A stretch of 64,000 bases of DNA from Streptomyces caniferus (lineage in GTDB: Bacteria > Actinomycetota > Actinomycetes > Streptomycetales > Streptomycetaceae): contig NZ_BLIN01000005.1 in the NCBI RefSeq assembly GCF_009811555.1, forward strand, positions 1,249,501-1,313,500, in the 5' to 3' direction. The position numbers were made by a program, and so were the translations under genes. Below the pieces are notes generated by a model that saw only the letters and a program-made list of their open reading frames with translations, made no database searches and was not told the DNA's origin. Shown piece by piece: positions 50,124 through 60,417 of this stretch (position 1 is the stretch's first letter; each line of letters begins with the position of its first letter).

Positions 50124-50148
50124 TACCCGCCCGGGCTCCGGGCGGGTA
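50124..50148 (+). terminator. Hairpin terminator of the siderophore operon
   Basis: A perfect palindrome with 10-base arms (TACCCGCCCG and its complement) and a 5-base loop (GGCTC) stands 18 bases after the SbnG-like stop. Confidence 0.8.
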
Positions 50149-50192
50149 ACTGATGACCGGGTAACCGATCGTCCGAAGGAGCTGAGCGGGAC

Positions 50193-51425
50193 ATGGCCCA
50201 GAACACGGCATTCATCATCGCGGGAGCGGGGCTGGCCGGGGCGAAGGCCGCGGAGACACTGCGCGCGGAGGGCTTCGACGGCCCGGTCCTGCTGCTGGGC
50301 GACGAGCGCGAGCGTCCCTATGAGCGGCCGCCGCTGTCCAAGGGCTACCTCTTGGGCACCGACGAGCGGGAGAAGGCGTACGTCCATCCGCCGCAGTGGT
50401 ACGCCGAGCACGACGTCGATCTGCGGCTGGGCAACGCCGTCACCGCCCTCGACCCGGCCGGCCACGAGGTGACCCTCGCCGACGGCAGCCGGCTGGGCTA
50501 CGCCAAGCTGCTGCTGGCCACCGGCTCCACCCCGCGCCGGCTGCCGGTGCCCGGCGCCGACCTCGACGGGGTCCACACCCTGCGGCGCCTGGCGGACAGC
50601 GACCGCCTCAAGGACCTCTTCCGGTCCGCGTCCCGGATCGTGGTGATCGGCGGCGGCTGGATCGGCCTGGAGACCACGGCCGCCGCGCGTGCGGCGGGGG
50701 TCGAGGTGACCGTGCTGGAGTCGGCGCCGCTGCCCCTGCTGGGGGTGCTGGGCCGCGAGGTCGCCCAGGTCTTCGCCGATCTGCACACCGAGCACGGTGT
50801 CGCGCTGCGCTGTGACACCCAGGTCACGGAGATCACCGGCACGAACGGCACGGTGGACGGGGTACGGCTGGCCGACGGCACCCGGATCGCGGCCGACGCG
50901 GTGATCATCGGCGTCGGGATCACCCCCAACGCCGAGACGGCCGCCGCGGCCGGGCTCAAGGTCGACAACGGCGTCGTCGTGGACGAGCGGCTGTGCTCCT
51001 CCCACCCGGACATCTACGCCGCCGGCGACGTCGCCAACGCCTACCACCCCCTCCTGGGCAAGCACCTCCGCGTCGAGCACTGGGCCAACGCCCTCCACCA
51101 GCCGAAGACCGCGGCCCGGGCCATGCTGGGCGGGGAGGCCGGCTACGACCGGCTGCCGTACTTCTTCACCGACCAGTACGACCTGGGCATGGAGTACACG
51201 GGCCATGTGGAGCCGGGCGGCTACGACCGCGTGGTGTTCCGCGGCGACACCGGTGCCCGCGAGTTCATCGCCTTCTGGCTCTCCGGCGGCCGGGTGCTGG
51301 CCGGGATGAATGTGAACGTCTGGGACGTCACCGACCCGATCCGGGCCCTGGTGGCGAGCGGGCGGGCCGTGGACCCCGAGCGGCTCGCCGACACGGACGT
51401 ACCGCTGGCGGACCTGGTCCCCTGA
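50193..51425 (+). CDS. FAD-dependent oxidoreductase (ferredoxin/rubredoxin reductase type)
   Basis: The 410-residue flavoprotein has FIIAGAGLAGAKAAETL (FAD site), ERPYERPPLSKGYL, IVVIGGGWIGLETTAAAR (NAD(P)-binding), and the C-terminal IYAAGDVANAYHPLL with VEHWANALHQPKTAA. This is the BphA4/ferredoxin-reductase layout with a C-terminal Reductase_C domain. It moves electrons from NAD(P)H to a ferredoxin, but no ferredoxin gene is adjacent. It precedes the nitrate reductase on the same strand; because that enzyme carries its own reductase module, a shared role is uncertain. ATG follows AAGGAG. Confidence 0.85.
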   Translation: MAQNTAFIIAGAGLAGAKAAETLRAEGFDGPVLLLGDERERPYERPPLSKGYLLGTDEREKAYVHPPQWYAEHDVDLRLGNAVTALDPAGHEVTLADGSRLGYAKLLLATGSTPRRLPVPGADLDGVHTLRRLADSDRLKDLFRSASRIVVIGGGWIGLETTAAARAAGVEVTVLESAPLPLLGVLGREVAQVFADLHTEHGVALRCDTQVTEITGTNGTVDGVRLADGTRIAADAVIIGVGITPNAETAAAAGLKVDNGVVVDERLCSSHPDIYAAGDVANAYHPLLGKHLRVEHWANALHQPKTAARAMLGGEAGYDRLPYFFTDQYDLGMEYTGHVEPGGYDRVVFRGDTGAREFIAFWLSGGRVLAGMNVNVWDVTDPIRALVASGRAVDPERLADTDVPLADLVP

Positions 51426-51477
51426 GCGGCGGCGCCGGCCGTCCTCACGAGGCGCGGCCGGCGACTGTGTGGCCGCC

Positions 51478-51516
51478 GTAACGACGGGTGATCGCTTGGC
51501 GTGACACCTGGTTAAC
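51478..51516 (+). promoter_or_regulatory. Possible GlnR-type operator before the nitrate reductase gene
   Basis: GTAAC-N6-TGATC-N7-GTGAC-N6-TTAAC partly resembles the GlnR consensus (GTNAC-N6-GAAAC repeated). Both GTNAC half-sites are exact, the second halves are not, and one spacer is off by a base. Nitrate reductase genes are known GlnR targets in Streptomyces. Confidence 0.3.
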
Positions 51517-51566
51517 GGGCGATTCATACCGTGGTGCGGAGCATCCGACCACGAAGGGGACCGCCC

Positions 51567-54500
51567 GTGACCGCACCGGAACCGCCCGCCGAGAGCATCA
51601 CGCAGGTGCGGACGGCATGCTCGTACTGCGGCGTCGGATGCGGGATCGTGCTGGACGTCGCGACGGGCCCGGACGGGCGGCGGACGGTCCGCAGAGCGGC
51701 CGGTGACAAGGCGCACCCGGCGAACGGCGGGCGGCTGTGCACGAAGGGCGCGACCAGCGCCGAGCTGCTCGCCGCGCCGGGCCGGCTGACGACCGCTCTG
51801 GTGCGCACCGACCGCGGCGACGAGCCGGTGGCCGAGGCGATGGAGACGGCGATCAAGCAGACCGCCGGGCGGCTGCGCGAGATCGTCGACGAGCACGGGC
51901 CGGACGCGCTCGCCCTCTACGTCTCCGGTCAGATGACCCTGGAGGCGCAGTACTTGGCGAACAAGCTCGCCAAGGGCTTCGTGCGCACCCGGTACATCGA
52001 GTCCAACTCGCGGCTGTGCATGGCGAGCGCGGGCAGCGGCTACAAGCTGTCGCTGGGCGCGGACGGCCCGCCCGGCTCGTACCAGGACTTCGAGCACGCC
52101 GAGGTCTTCTTCGTCATCGGCTCGAACATGGCCGACTGCCACCCGATCCTCTTCCTGCGGATGATGGAGCGGGTGAAGGCGGGCGCCAAGCTGATCGTGG
52201 TCGATCCACGGCGCACCGCCACCGCGGCCAAGGCCGATCTGTTCCTGCAGATCGCACCGGGCACGGATCTGGCGCTGCTGAACGGCCTGCTGCACCTGCT
52301 GGCCGAGGACGGCGCCCTCGACACGGAGTTCATCGCCGAGCACACCGAGGGCTGGGAGGCGATGCCGGACTTCCTGCGGGACTACCCTCCGGCGACGGTC
52401 GCCGAGCTCACCGGGATACCGGAGGCGGACCTTCGCCGGGCCGCGGAGTGGATCGGCGCCGCGGGCGACTGGATGAGCTGCTGGACCATGGGCCTGAACC
52501 AGAGCACCCATGGCACCTGGAACACCAACGCGCTGATCAACCTGCATCTGGCGACCGGTGCGATCTGCCGCCCCGGCAGCGGCCCGTTCTCGCTCACCGG
52601 CCAGCCCAACGCGATGGGCGGCCGCGAGATGGGCTACATGGGTCCGGGCCTGCCCGGCCAGCGCTCGACCCTGGTGGCCGAGGACCGGGCGTTCGTCGAA
52701 GAGCTGTGGGGCCTTGCGGCGGGGACGCTGCGGGCGGACGAGCCCGGCCGGGGAACCGTCGAGATGTTCCGGCGGATGGCGGACGGGGACATCAAGGCGT
52801 GCTGGATCATCTGCACCAACCCCGTCGCCTCGGTCGCCAACCGCCGGACGGTCATCGAGGGGCTGGAGGCGGCGCACTTCGTCGTCTCGCAGGACGTCTT
52901 CGCGGAGACCGAGACCCATGCCTACGCCGATGTGGTGCTGCCGGCCGCCATGTGGACCGAGTCCGAGGGCGTGATGGTCAATTCGGAGCGCAATCTGACG
53001 CTGGTGCGGCAGGCCGCCGACGCCCCGGGCGAGGCCTGGCCGGACTGGCGGATCATCGACCGGATCGCCTGCGAGATGGGGTACGAGGACGCCTTCGGCT
53101 ACCAGAACGCGGAGGAGATATTCGAGGAGATCAAGCGCGCCTGGAACCCGCGGACCGGCTATGACCTGCGCGGGGTGAGCTATGAGCGGCTGCGGGACAC
53201 CCCGGTGCAGTGGCCCAGCGCGGCCGCCGACGGCCCCGACCGCAATCCGGTGCGCTACCTCAACGACGGCCGCAGCCAGACGCTGGAGGAGCGGCCGGAC
53301 GGCACCCGTCCGCGGCTGTCCTTCCCCACCGCCAGCGGCCGGGCCGCCTTCTTCGCCCGTCCGCACCTTCCGGCGGCCGAGCTGCCCGACGACGACTTCC
53401 CGTACGTGCTGAACACCGGCCGGCTGCCGCACCAGTGGCACACCCTGACCAAGACCGGCAAGGTCGCCAAGCTGAACAAGCTCAACCCCGGCCCCTTCGT
53501 GGAGCTCCATCCCGACGACGCCCGGGCGCTGGGCATCGCGGAGGGGGACACCGTCGAGGTCGCCTCGCGGCGCGGCCGGGCGGTGCTGCCCGCCGTGCTG
53601 ACCGACCGGGTACGGCCCGGGAACTGCTTTGCGCCGTTCCACTGGAACGATCTGTTCGGCGAGTACCTCAGCGTCAACGCGGTGACCCATGACGCGGTCG
53701 ACCCGGTCTCCTTCCAGCCCGAGTTCAAGGTGTGTGCGGTCTCGCTGGCCCGGGTGGCGGGCGACGCCGGGCACGGGCAGGGCGGGCAGGACGCGGCGGA
53801 TACGGGCGGCGCGGCCGGGGCGGACACGGGCCGGGGCCCCGGCACGGGGGGCGCGGTGGCGGTGCTGACCGAGGTGTTCCAGCTCGCCGGTTCCGCCCCG
53901 CCGGTGCTGGCCGAGCACGAACGCCGCTATCTGTCCGGTTTTCTCGCCGGGCTGGGCTCCGGGCCCGCCACCGGCACGCCCGTGCTGCCCGACCGGGCGC
54001 CCTTCGCCCCGGAGAGTGCACTGTGGGTCAACGGCGTGCTGGCCGGGATGTTCTCCCGGGCGCCGGACGCCCGGCCGGCGACGGCGGCGGACCCGGCGGA
54101 CACCCCCGCCGAAGCGGCCGGCGACCGGCCGGCGCGTACGGTCCTCGTCCTGTGGGCCTCCCAGACCGGCAACGCGGAGGAGGTCGCCGCCGACACGGCC
54201 CGGCGGCTGCAGGGCAGCGGGCGGGACGCGACGCTGCTGAGCATGGCCGACAGCGCCCCGGCGGCCCTGCCGCACGGCGCCGATCTGCTCCTGGTCACCA
54301 GCACCTTCGGGGACGGCGACGCCCCCGACAACGGGGCGGGGTTCTGGGAGATCCTCAACGCGCCGGACAGCCCGCGGCTCGACGGAGTGCGCTACTCCGT
54401 GCTGGCGCTGGGCGATTCGTCGTACGACGATTTCTGCGGCCACGGCCGCCGGCTCGACGCCCGGCTCGCCGAGCTGGGCGCGGTGCGGCTGGCGCCGCGT

Positions 54501-55829
54501 ACCGACTGCGAACCGGACTTCGAGCAGCCGGCGGGTCAGTGGCTCGACCAGGTCCTCACGGCCCTGGAGTCCGGCGCGGAGCCGGGTGACGGGACGGAGC
54601 CGGGCGAGGTCGCGGACACCGGCACCGCCGGGGCCCCGGCCGCCCCCGCGGCTCACCCGCCTGCCCCCGCCGCCGCTCCCGAAGCACCGGCCCCCGCCCG
54701 CCCCACCAAGGCCGCCCCCGCCACCGTCCGCCTCGTCGGCAATCAGCTGCTCAGCCGGGACGGGGCCACCAAGGAGGTGCGGCAGTTCACCTTCGACACC
54801 CGTGACGGCGACGGCACACCGCTCGACTACGAGGTCGGCGACGCCCTCGGCGTGCTGCCGCGGAACTGCCCGGACCTCGTCGCGGAGTGGCTGGCCGTCA
54901 CCGGTCTCGATCCCGCCGCCCCCGTCGACCTCACGGGCCTGGGCACGGTGCCGCTGGGCGAGGCCCTGCACCGCCATCTGGACATCGCCCGGATCACCCC
55001 CGGCCTCCTCCGGCTGGTCGCCGAACGCACCGGTGACCGCGTCCTGAAGAAGCTGCTGCGGCCGGACAACAAGGGCGAGTTGGCCCAGTGGAGGTGGAGC
55101 CGGCAGGCCGTCGACGTCCTCGCCGAACACCCGGTGCGGGCCGGTGCGGCGGAGTGGGCCGGCGTCCTCACCCGTCTGCAGCCGCGGCTGTACTCCATCT
55201 CGTCGAGCCCGCTGACCGACCCCGCCCTGGTCCGCCTGACGGTCTCCGTGGTCCGCTACGAGAACCGCCGGGGGCTCCCGCGCAAGGGCGTCGCCTCGAC
55301 CTTCCTGGCCGATGCCGAGCTCGGGTGCCCGGTGCCGGTGTTCGTCCAGCGCGCCGCCCACTTCCGTCCGCCGGCCGATCCGGCCACCCCGATGGTGATG
55401 GTGGGCCCCGGCACCGGCGTCGCGCCCTTCCTCGGCTTCCTCGACGAGCGGCGGGCCCGCGGCCACCGCGCCCCCAACTGGCTCTTCTTCGGCGAGCAGC
55501 GCCGGGCCACGGACTTCTACCACGAGGAGGCACTCGGCCGGCTGCGCCGCGACGGGCTGCTCACCCGGCTGGACACCGCCTTCTCCCGCGATCAGCGTGC
55601 CAAGGTCTACGTCCAGGACCGGATGCGCGAACACGGCGCCCAGCTGTGGTCCTGGCTCCAGGACGGCGCCCATTTCTATGTGTGCGGGGATGCGTCCCGG
55701 ATGGCCAAGGACGTCGACCGCGCACTGCGGGACATCGCCGTGGCACACGGCGGCCTGGCGGAGGAGGCGGCCGCCGGCTACGTCAAGCAGCTCTCGGCGG
55801 AGAAGCGCTACGTCCGGGACGTGTACTGA
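51567..55829 (+). CDS. nasA: Assimilatory nitrate reductase fused to CysJ-like diflavin reductase
   Basis: The 1420-residue protein begins at GTG after AAGGGGA. Residues 1-735 are a molybdopterin oxidoreductase with a [4Fe-4S] site (Cys18, Cys21, Cys25, Cys58), SNMADCHP and [15 protein letters not shown] pterin contacts ([11 protein letters not shown]). A flavodoxin domain follows (about 857-1000; [29 protein letters not shown]), then an FAD domain and NADPH-binding domain ending [17 protein letters not shown]. It should reduce nitrate to nitrite with NADPH in one chain, without a separate electron donor. Long Ala/Pro linkers separate the modules. Such fusions are known in Actinobacteria; no nitrite reductase gene is near. 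Confidence 0.9.
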   Translation: MTAPEPPAESITQVRTACSYCGVGCGIVLDVATGPDGRRTVRRAAGDKAHPANGGRLCTKGATSAELLAAPGRLTTALVRTDRGDEPVAEAMETAIKQTAGRLREIVDEHGPDALALYVSGQMTLEAQYLANKLAKGFVRTRYIESNSRLCMASAGSGYKLSLGADGPPGSYQDFEHAEVFFVIGSNMADCHPILFLRMMERVKAGAKLIVVDPRRTATAAKADLFLQIAPGTDLALLNGLLHLLAEDGALDTEFIAEHTEGWEAMPDFLRDYPPATVAELTGIPEADLRRAAEWIGAAGDWMSCWTMGLNQSTHGTWNTNALINLHLATGAICRPGSGPFSLTGQPNAMGGREMGYMGPGLPGQRSTLVAEDRAFVEELWGLAAGTLRADEPGRGTVEMFRRMADGDIKACWIICTNPVASVANRRTVIEGLEAAHFVVSQDVFAETETHAYADVVLPAAMWTESEGVMVNSERNLTLVRQAADAPGEAWPDWRIIDRIACEMGYEDAFGYQNAEEIFEEIKRAWNPRTGYDLRGVSYERLRDTPVQWPSAAADGPDRNPVRYLNDGRSQTLEERPDGTRPRLSFPTASGRAAFFARPHLPAAELPDDDFPYVLNTGRLPHQWHTLTKTGKVAKLNKLNPGPFVELHPDDARALGIAEGDTVEVASRRGRAVLPAVLTDRVRPGNCFAPFHWNDLFGEYLSVNAVTHDAVDPVSFQPEFKVCAVSLARVAGDAGHGQGGQDAADTGGAAGADTGRGPGTGGAVAVLTEVFQLAGSAPPVLAEHERRYLSGFLAGLGSGPATGTPVLPDRAPFAPESALWVNGVLAGMFSRAPDARPATAADPADTPAEAAGDRPARTVLVLWASQTGNAEEVAADTARRLQGSGRDATLLSMADSAPAALPHGADLLLVTSTFGDGDAPDNGAGFWEILNAPDSPRLDGVRYSVLALGDSSYDDFCGHGRRLDARLAELGAVRLAPRTDCEPDFEQPAGQWLDQVLTALESGAEPGDGTEPGEVADTGTAGAPAAPAAHPPAPAAAPEAPAPARPTKAAPATVRLVGNQLLSRDGATKEVRQFTFDTRDGDGTPLDYEVGDALGVLPRNCPDLVAEWLAVTGLDPAAPVDLTGLGTVPLGEALHRHLDIARITPGLLRLVAERTGDRVLKKLLRPDNKGELAQWRWSRQAVDVLAEHPVRAGAAEWAGVLTRLQPRLYSISSSPLTDPALVRLTVSVVRYENRRGLPRKGVASTFLADAELGCPVPVFVQRAAHFRPPADPATPMVMVGPGTGVAPFLGFLDERRARGHRAPNWLFFGEQRRATDFYHEEALGRLRRDGLLTRLDTAFSRDQRAKVYVQDRMREHGAQLWSWLQDGAHFYVCGDASRMAKDVDRALRDIAVAHGGLAEEAAAGYVKQLSAEKRYVRDVY

Positions 55830-55973
55830 GGAACCGGTCGGCCGGGCCCCGGGGCGCACCGCTGCCTTCCGCCACCTCCTGAACGGGTCGCTCGACCACC
55901 CCACCCGCGGATTTATTTCTTGAACGGGCCGACCGCGCGCATTGGACGGACGATGGGGAGGAAGGAGAGCGCC

Positions 55974-56168
55974 ATGACCTCGACGACCGTCCCCGCCATG
56001 ACCACCGAACCGCCGCCGAAGGGTCCGGAGCCCGTGCCGAGCCATCCGCACCCGGTGCCGCACGACCCGGGCCCCGCCGAGCCGGAACCGGACGAGCCGG
56101 GCCCGGAACCGGCGGAACCGCCCGGCGCGGAACCGGGCGACCACCCGGCCCCGGAGCCGCCCGACTGA
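55974..56168 (+). CDS. Proline/glutamate-rich small protein, 64 aa
   Basis: The start is an ATG with the strong ribosome site GGAAGGAG about 7 bases upstream, which makes it a real gene although very short. After MTSTTVPAMTTEPP the rest is almost only Pro, Glu, Asp, Gly and His, with no hydrophobic core, so it is disordered. It lacks signal or membrane segments. The F420-dependent oxidoreductase follows after 51 bases on the same strand. I know no family for it; it may be a linker-like or stress protein. Confidence 0.6.
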   Translation: MTSTTVPAMTTEPPPKGPEPVPSHPHPVPHDPGPAEPEPDEPGPEPAEPPGAEPGDHPAPEPPD

Positions 56169-56219
56169 CCGGGACGACCCCGGTTGCACGCCCTGCCCGC
56201 CCGCAGCAAGGTGGATTCA

Positions 56220-57185
56220 ATGGTGCATGTCGGCTACACGATGATGACCGAACAGGCCGGGCCCCGGGAGCTGGTCGAGCATGTGGTGGGCGCCGAACGG
56301 GCCGGTTTCGACTTCTCGGTGACCTCCGACCACTACTTCCCGTGGCTGGCCGCCCAGGGCCACTCCCCGTACGCCTGGAGCGTGCTGGGCGCCGCGGCGC
56401 AGGCGACCTCCCGCATCCCGCTGATGACCTACGTGACCTGCCCGACGACCCGCTACCACCCTGCCGTCGTCGCCCAGAAGGCCGCGACCATGCAGGTGCT
56501 CTGCGGCGGCCGGTTCCGGCTGGGGCTCGGCTCCGGCGAGAACCTCAACGAGCACGTGGTGGGTGCCGGGTGGCCGGCCGCGCCCGTACGACTGGACAAG
56601 CTGGCCGAGGCGATCGGGATCATCCGGGCGCTGTTCCGTGGCGGTGAGGTCACCCACCACGGCACCCACTTCGATGTGGCGCAGGCCAGACTGTGGGACC
56701 TGCCCGAGGTGCTGCCGCCGATCGGGGTGGCCGTCTCGGGTCCCCGGTCCTGCGAGGTGGCCGGCCGGCTGGGCGATCTGGTCATCGCCACCGAGCCCCG
56801 GGGCGAGCTGCTGACCGCCTTCGACCGGCACGGCGGGCGGGGCAAACCACGGATCGGACAGCTGCCGGTCTGCTACGACCCCGACCGCAAGGCGGCCCTC
56901 GCCCGGGCGCACGAACAGTTCCGCTGGGCGGTCGGCGCCTGGTCGGTCAACGCCGAGCTGCCGGGCCCGGCGGGCTTCGACGCGGCCACCCGGTTCGTCC
57001 GGTCCGAGGACATCGCGGAGGCCTTCCCCTGCGGTGACGACGTCGGCCGCTTCGTCGAGGCGGTGCGCGCCTATGTGGACGCGGGCTTCACCGAGGTCTC
57101 GCTCGTACAGATCGGCGGCGCCCACCAGGAGCCGTTCCTGGAGTGGGCCGAGGCCGAACTGCTGCCCGCACTGCGCACGCTGTGA
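56220..57185 (+). CDS. F420-dependent LLM-class oxidoreductase (TIGR03557-like)
   Basis: The 321-residue luciferase-like enzyme begins MVHVGYTMMTEQAGPRELVE. It has GFDFSVTSDHYFPWLAAQGH, GGRFRLGLGSGENLNEHVVGAGW and WDLPEVLPPIGVAVSGPRSCEVAGRLGD, the pattern of the F420-dependent glucose-6-phosphate dehydrogenase-related group. It should transfer hydride with coenzyme F420 to or from an unknown substrate. AAGGTGG precedes the ATG. It is followed after 36 bases by the phosphoketolase gene on the same strand, so a link to sugar phosphate metabolism is possible. Confidence 0.85.
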   Translation: MVHVGYTMMTEQAGPRELVEHVVGAERAGFDFSVTSDHYFPWLAAQGHSPYAWSVLGAAAQATSRIPLMTYVTCPTTRYHPAVVAQKAATMQVLCGGRFRLGLGSGENLNEHVVGAGWPAAPVRLDKLAEAIGIIRALFRGGEVTHHGTHFDVAQARLWDLPEVLPPIGVAVSGPRSCEVAGRLGDLVIATEPRGELLTAFDRHGGRGKPRIGQLPVCYDPDRKAALARAHEQFRWAVGAWSVNAELPGPAGFDAATRFVRSEDIAEAFPCGDDVGRFVEAVRAYVDAGFTEVSLVQIGGAHQEPFLEWAEAELLPALRTL

Positions 57186-57221
57186 CCACCCGTTGCACGC
57201 CACCGTGACAGGGAGATGAGC

Positions 57222-59633
57222 ATGCACGACGCGGAGAACCCGGCAGGGGCGGGGACGAGCGGGACGCCGGCACCGCCGGTCCCCCTCGACGCCGCCGAGC
57301 TGCACCGGCTCGACGCCCACTGGCGGGCCGCCAACTATCTGGCCGTCGGACAGATCTATCTGATGGCCAATCCGCTGCTGACGGCGCCGCTGCGCCCCGA
57401 GCACATCAAGCCGCGGCTGCTGGGCCACTGGGGCACCTCGCCGGGCCTGAACCTGGTGCACACCCACCTCAACCGCGTGATCAAGGCCCGTGCGCTGGAT
57501 GCCCTGTGCGTGTGGGGACCCGGGCACGGCGGGCCCGCCGTAGTGGCCAACTCCTGGCTGGACGGCACGTACTCCGAGACCTATCCCGATGTCGGCCGGG
57601 ACGGCGAGGGCATGGCCCGGCTCTTCCGGCAGTTCTCGTTCCCCGGCGGGGTGCCCAGCCATGTCGCCCCGGAGACGCCGGGGTCGATCCACGAGGGCGG
57701 CGAACTGGGCTACTCCCTCACCCATGCCTACGGCGCCGCGTTCGACAACCCGGACCTGTTCGTCGCCTGCGTGGTCGGCGACGGCGAGGCGGAGACCGGG
57801 CCGCTCGCCGCGTCCTGGCACGCCACGAAGTTCCTGGACCCGGTGCACGACGGCGCGGTGCTGCCGCTGTTGCACCTCAACGGCTACAAGATCGCCAACC
57901 CGACGGTGCTCGCCCGGATCCCGCAGGACGAACTGGACGCGCTGCTGCGCGGCTACGGTCACGAGCCCCTCCATGTGGCCGGCGACGACCCGGCGACGGT
58001 CCATCAGGCGCTGGCCGCCGCCATGGACGCCGCCCTGGACCGGATCGCGGACATCCAGCGCCGGGCCCGCACCGAAGGCGTGACCGAGCGCCCCCGCTGG
58101 CCCATGATCGTGCTGCGCACGCCCAAGGGCTGGACCGGTCCGCACGAGGTCGACGGGAAGCCCGTCGAAAACACCTGGCGCGCCCACCAGGTCCCGCTGC
58201 CCGGCGTGCGCGACGACGCCGGGCATCTGCGGCAGCTGGAGAACTGGCTGCGTTCGTACCGGCCGGAGGAGCTGTTCGACGAGGCGGGCCGGCCGCGTCC
58301 GGAGGTGCTCGCCTGCGTGCCCGAGGGGTCGCGCCGGCTGGGCGCCTCACCGCACGCCAACGGCGGTCTGCTGCTGCGCGATCTGCCCGTCCCGCCGCTG
58401 GAGCGGTATGCGGTGGAGGTCGGCAAGCGCGGCAGCGAGCTGCACGAGCCGACCCGGGTGCTCGGCGGGCTGCTGGCCGCGGTCATGGAGGCCACCGCGG
58501 AGCGCCGCGACTTCCGCGTGGTGGGCCCCGACGAGACCGCGTCCAACCGCCTGGAGGCGCTCTACGACACCACCGGCAAGGCCTGGCAGGCCGCCACGCT
58601 CGACACCGACGAGCACCTCGCGCACGACGGCCGGGTCATGGAGGTGCTCTCCGAGCACCTGTGCCAGGGGTGGCTGGAGGGCTATCTGCTCACCGGCCGG
58701 CACGGGCTCTTCTCCTGCTACGAGGCGTTCGCGCACATCGTCGACTCGATGGTCAACCAGCACATCAAATGGCTGCGGACCGCGCGCCGGCTCCCCTGGC
58801 GGCGCCCCATCGCCTCGCTGAACTACCTGCTCACCTCGCACGTCTGGCGGCAGGACCACAACGGCTTCTCGCACCAGGACCCCGGCTTCGTCGACCACAT
58901 CCTCAACAAGAGCCCGGAGGTGGTCCGGGTCTATCTGCCGCCGGACGCCAACACCCTGCTCTCGGTGGCCGACCATGCGCTGCGCAGCCGCGACTACGTC
59001 AATGTGATCGTGGCCGGCAAACAGCCCGGCTTCGACTGGCTGAGTCTCGACGAGGCCCGCGCCCACTGCGCCCGCGGCGCCGGCGTCTGGGAGTGGGCGG
59101 GCACCGAGGACGGCACCGAACCCGACGTGGTGCTGGCCTGTGCCGGGGACGTGCCCACGCAGGAGACGCTGGCGGCGGCCGGTCTGCTGCGCCGCCACCT
59201 GCCGGAGCTGGCGGTGCGGGTCGTCAACGTCGTCGACATGGCCCGGCTGCTGCCGTCGGGAGAGCATCCGCACGGCATGCCGGACCCCGAGTACGACGCG
59301 CTGTTCACCCGCGACAAGCCGGTCGTCTTCGCCTACCACGGCTATCCGTGGCTGATCCACCGGCTCTGCTACCGCCGCACCGGCCACGAGAACCTGCATG
59401 TCCGCGGCTACCGCGAGGAGGGCACCACGACCACGCCCTTCGACATGGTCGTGCGCAACGACCTCGACCGGTACCGGCTGGTGATGGATGTGATCGACCG
59501 GGTGCCCGGCCTCGGTGTGCGTGCCGTCGCGGTGCGGCAGGCGATGGCGGACGTCCGTACCCGCCACCACGCCTGGATCCGGGAGCACGGCACGGATCTG
59601 CCGGAGGTCGTCGACTGGACCTGGGAGGACTGA
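57222..59633 (+). CDS. xfp: Phosphoketolase
   Basis: The 803-residue thiamine-diphosphate enzyme starts at the second ATG (GGGAG six bases upstream; another ATG lies 6 bases before). Landmarks are the [21 protein letters not shown] loop, the ThDP/Mg motif GDGEAETGP (about 186-194), [16 protein letters not shown] and [13 protein letters not shown] (about 544-556). It cleaves xylulose-5-phosphate and/or fructose-6-phosphate with phosphate to acetyl-phosphate and a shorter sugar phosphate. Length fits the XFP family. No acetate kinase or phosphotransacetylase gene is adjacent. Confidence 0.95.
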   Translation: MHDAENPAGAGTSGTPAPPVPLDAAELHRLDAHWRAANYLAVGQIYLMANPLLTAPLRPEHIKPRLLGHWGTSPGLNLVHTHLNRVIKARALDALCVWGPGHGGPAVVANSWLDGTYSETYPDVGRDGEGMARLFRQFSFPGGVPSHVAPETPGSIHEGGELGYSLTHAYGAAFDNPDLFVACVVGDGEAETGPLAASWHATKFLDPVHDGAVLPLLHLNGYKIANPTVLARIPQDELDALLRGYGHEPLHVAGDDPATVHQALAAAMDAALDRIADIQRRARTEGVTERPRWPMIVLRTPKGWTGPHEVDGKPVENTWRAHQVPLPGVRDDAGHLRQLENWLRSYRPEELFDEAGRPRPEVLACVPEGSRRLGASPHANGGLLLRDLPVPPLERYAVEVGKRGSELHEPTRVLGGLLAAVMEATAERRDFRVVGPDETASNRLEALYDTTGKAWQAATLDTDEHLAHDGRVMEVLSEHLCQGWLEGYLLTGRHGLFSCYEAFAHIVDSMVNQHIKWLRTARRLPWRRPIASLNYLLTSHVWRQDHNGFSHQDPGFVDHILNKSPEVVRVYLPPDANTLLSVADHALRSRDYVNVIVAGKQPGFDWLSLDEARAHCARGAGVWEWAGTEDGTEPDVVLACAGDVPTQETLAAAGLLRRHLPELAVRVVNVVDMARLLPSGEHPHGMPDPEYDALFTRDKPVVFAYHGYPWLIHRLCYRRTGHENLHVRGYREEGTTTTPFDMVVRNDLDRYRLVMDVIDRVPGLGVRAVAVRQAMADVRTRHHAWIREHGTDLPEVVDWTWED

Positions 59634-59714
59634 CGGCCCCGGGCCGCCCGGTGCCCGCCTCCGACGGAGTGACGCGCGGCGCGGTGACCTGGCGGCCGGG
59701 TCCCGGCATGTGAG

Positions 59715-59742
59715 CCTGAGGCCCGGGTACCCGGGCCTCAGG
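59715..59742 (+). repeat. Perfect 28-base palindrome overlapping the ribosome site of the antiporter operon
   Basis: CCTGAGGCCCGGGT is followed directly by its reverse complement without a loop. The right arm ends within the AGGAGG (59740-59745) that serves the first antiporter gene. In RNA the hairpin could terminate phosphoketolase transcription or mask the operon's ribosome site. Confidence 0.75.
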
Positions 59743-59752
59743 AGGTGCGCGG

Positions 59753-59929
59753 ATGGCTCGACGGCTGACGACGGGCGCCGAACTCATCGGCTGGTGGGCG
59801 GGGTTGACCGGGCTGTGGCTCGTACTGATCGGTCCCGTCGACACGCTGGAGTGGGCGGTCGGGGCCGGCGCCGCGCTGCTCGCCGCCGCGGCGGCCTGCG
59901 GGGCGCGCCGTGCGGTGGGGCGCCGGTGA
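59753..59929 (+). CDS. Short MrpE/MbhA-like membrane protein, 58 aa
   Basis: The start has AGGAGG seven bases upstream. The 58-residue product has two hydrophobic segments (LIGWWAGLTGLWLVLIG and VGAGAALLAAAAACG) matching the first part of MrpE-type subunits, which are normally about 160 residues. It is the first gene of an Mrp/Mbh-type operon and overlaps the next gene by 4 bases (GTGA), so it is translated. It may be a reduced E subunit of a cation/proton antiporter. Its identity comes from position and hydrophobicity, not strong motifs. Confidence 0.6.
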   Translation: MARRLTTGAELIGWWAGLTGLWLVLIGPVDTLEWAVGAGAALLAAAAACGARRAVGRR

Positions 59930-60417
59930 ACGGCTGGATCGTCGCGGCCACCGCGCTGCTGGTGTGCGGGGTGGCTCCGGCCGCCTGCGGGGCCGCCACC
60001 GGTCCGGTCCGGCGGCGGGTGCCCGCACAGAACCTGGCCACCACGCTTCTCAGCCTGGTCTTCCTGCTGCTGGCCCAGGGGTACGGACGCCCGGCGTACA
60101 CCGATCCGGCGCTGGTGCTCTCGGTGCTGGGGCCGGCCGGCACGCTGCTGGCCGTGCGGCTGCTCGCCGACCGGCTGGCGGACCGCCCGCCGCGGCCGCG
60201 CACCCTGCTCGCGCTCACCGCGCTCACCTATGCCGCCGTCCCCGCGGTGGTGCTGCCGCTCTGCGTGGCCACGGGCCCCGGCAGGGCACTGGTGAAACTG
60301 CTGGTCATCGGCGTGCTGTTGGTCCTGGGCAGCCGGGTCGCCGCCCGCGCGGTGACCGCCGCCGTCACCACGGGGCACGGCCGGACCGGGCCGGCGGAGG
60401 GGATGTCCGATGGCTGA
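59926..60417 (+). CDS. MrpF-MrpG fusion subunit of a cation/proton antiporter
   Basis: The 163-residue membrane protein begins at GTG overlapping the previous stop. The N-terminal part (about 1-85) is MrpF/MbhB-like with QNLATTLLSLVFLLLAQGYGRPAYTDPALVLSVLGPAG. The C-terminal part (about 95-155) is MrpG/MbhC-like with LVKLLVIGVLLVLGSRVAARAV. Separate genes of about 90 and 110 residues encode these subunits in most bacteria, so this is a fusion or contracted version. It overlaps the following gene by 8 bases. Confidence 0.6.
   Translation: MNGWIVAATALLVCGVAPAACGAATGPVRRRVPAQNLATTLLSLVFLLLAQGYGRPAYTDPALVLSVLGPAGTLLAVRLLADRLADRPPRPRTLLALTALTYAAVPAVVLPLCVATGPGRALVKLLVIGVLLVLGSRVAARAVTAAVTTGHGRTGPAEGMSDG

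Noticed and set aside
50101..50192. GlnR site before the ferredoxin-reductase gene
   Set aside because: Two GTAAC halves occur near 50146-50165 but the required GAAAC halves are missing, and one lies in the terminator stem.
49134..56189. A 2351-residue open frame on the minus strand across the siderophore, flavoprotein and nitrate reductase genes
   Set aside because: It is antisense to four clear genes and consists of Arg/Gly/Pro/Ala-rich sequence. Such frames arise in high-GC DNA because stop codons are rare in the antisense frame.
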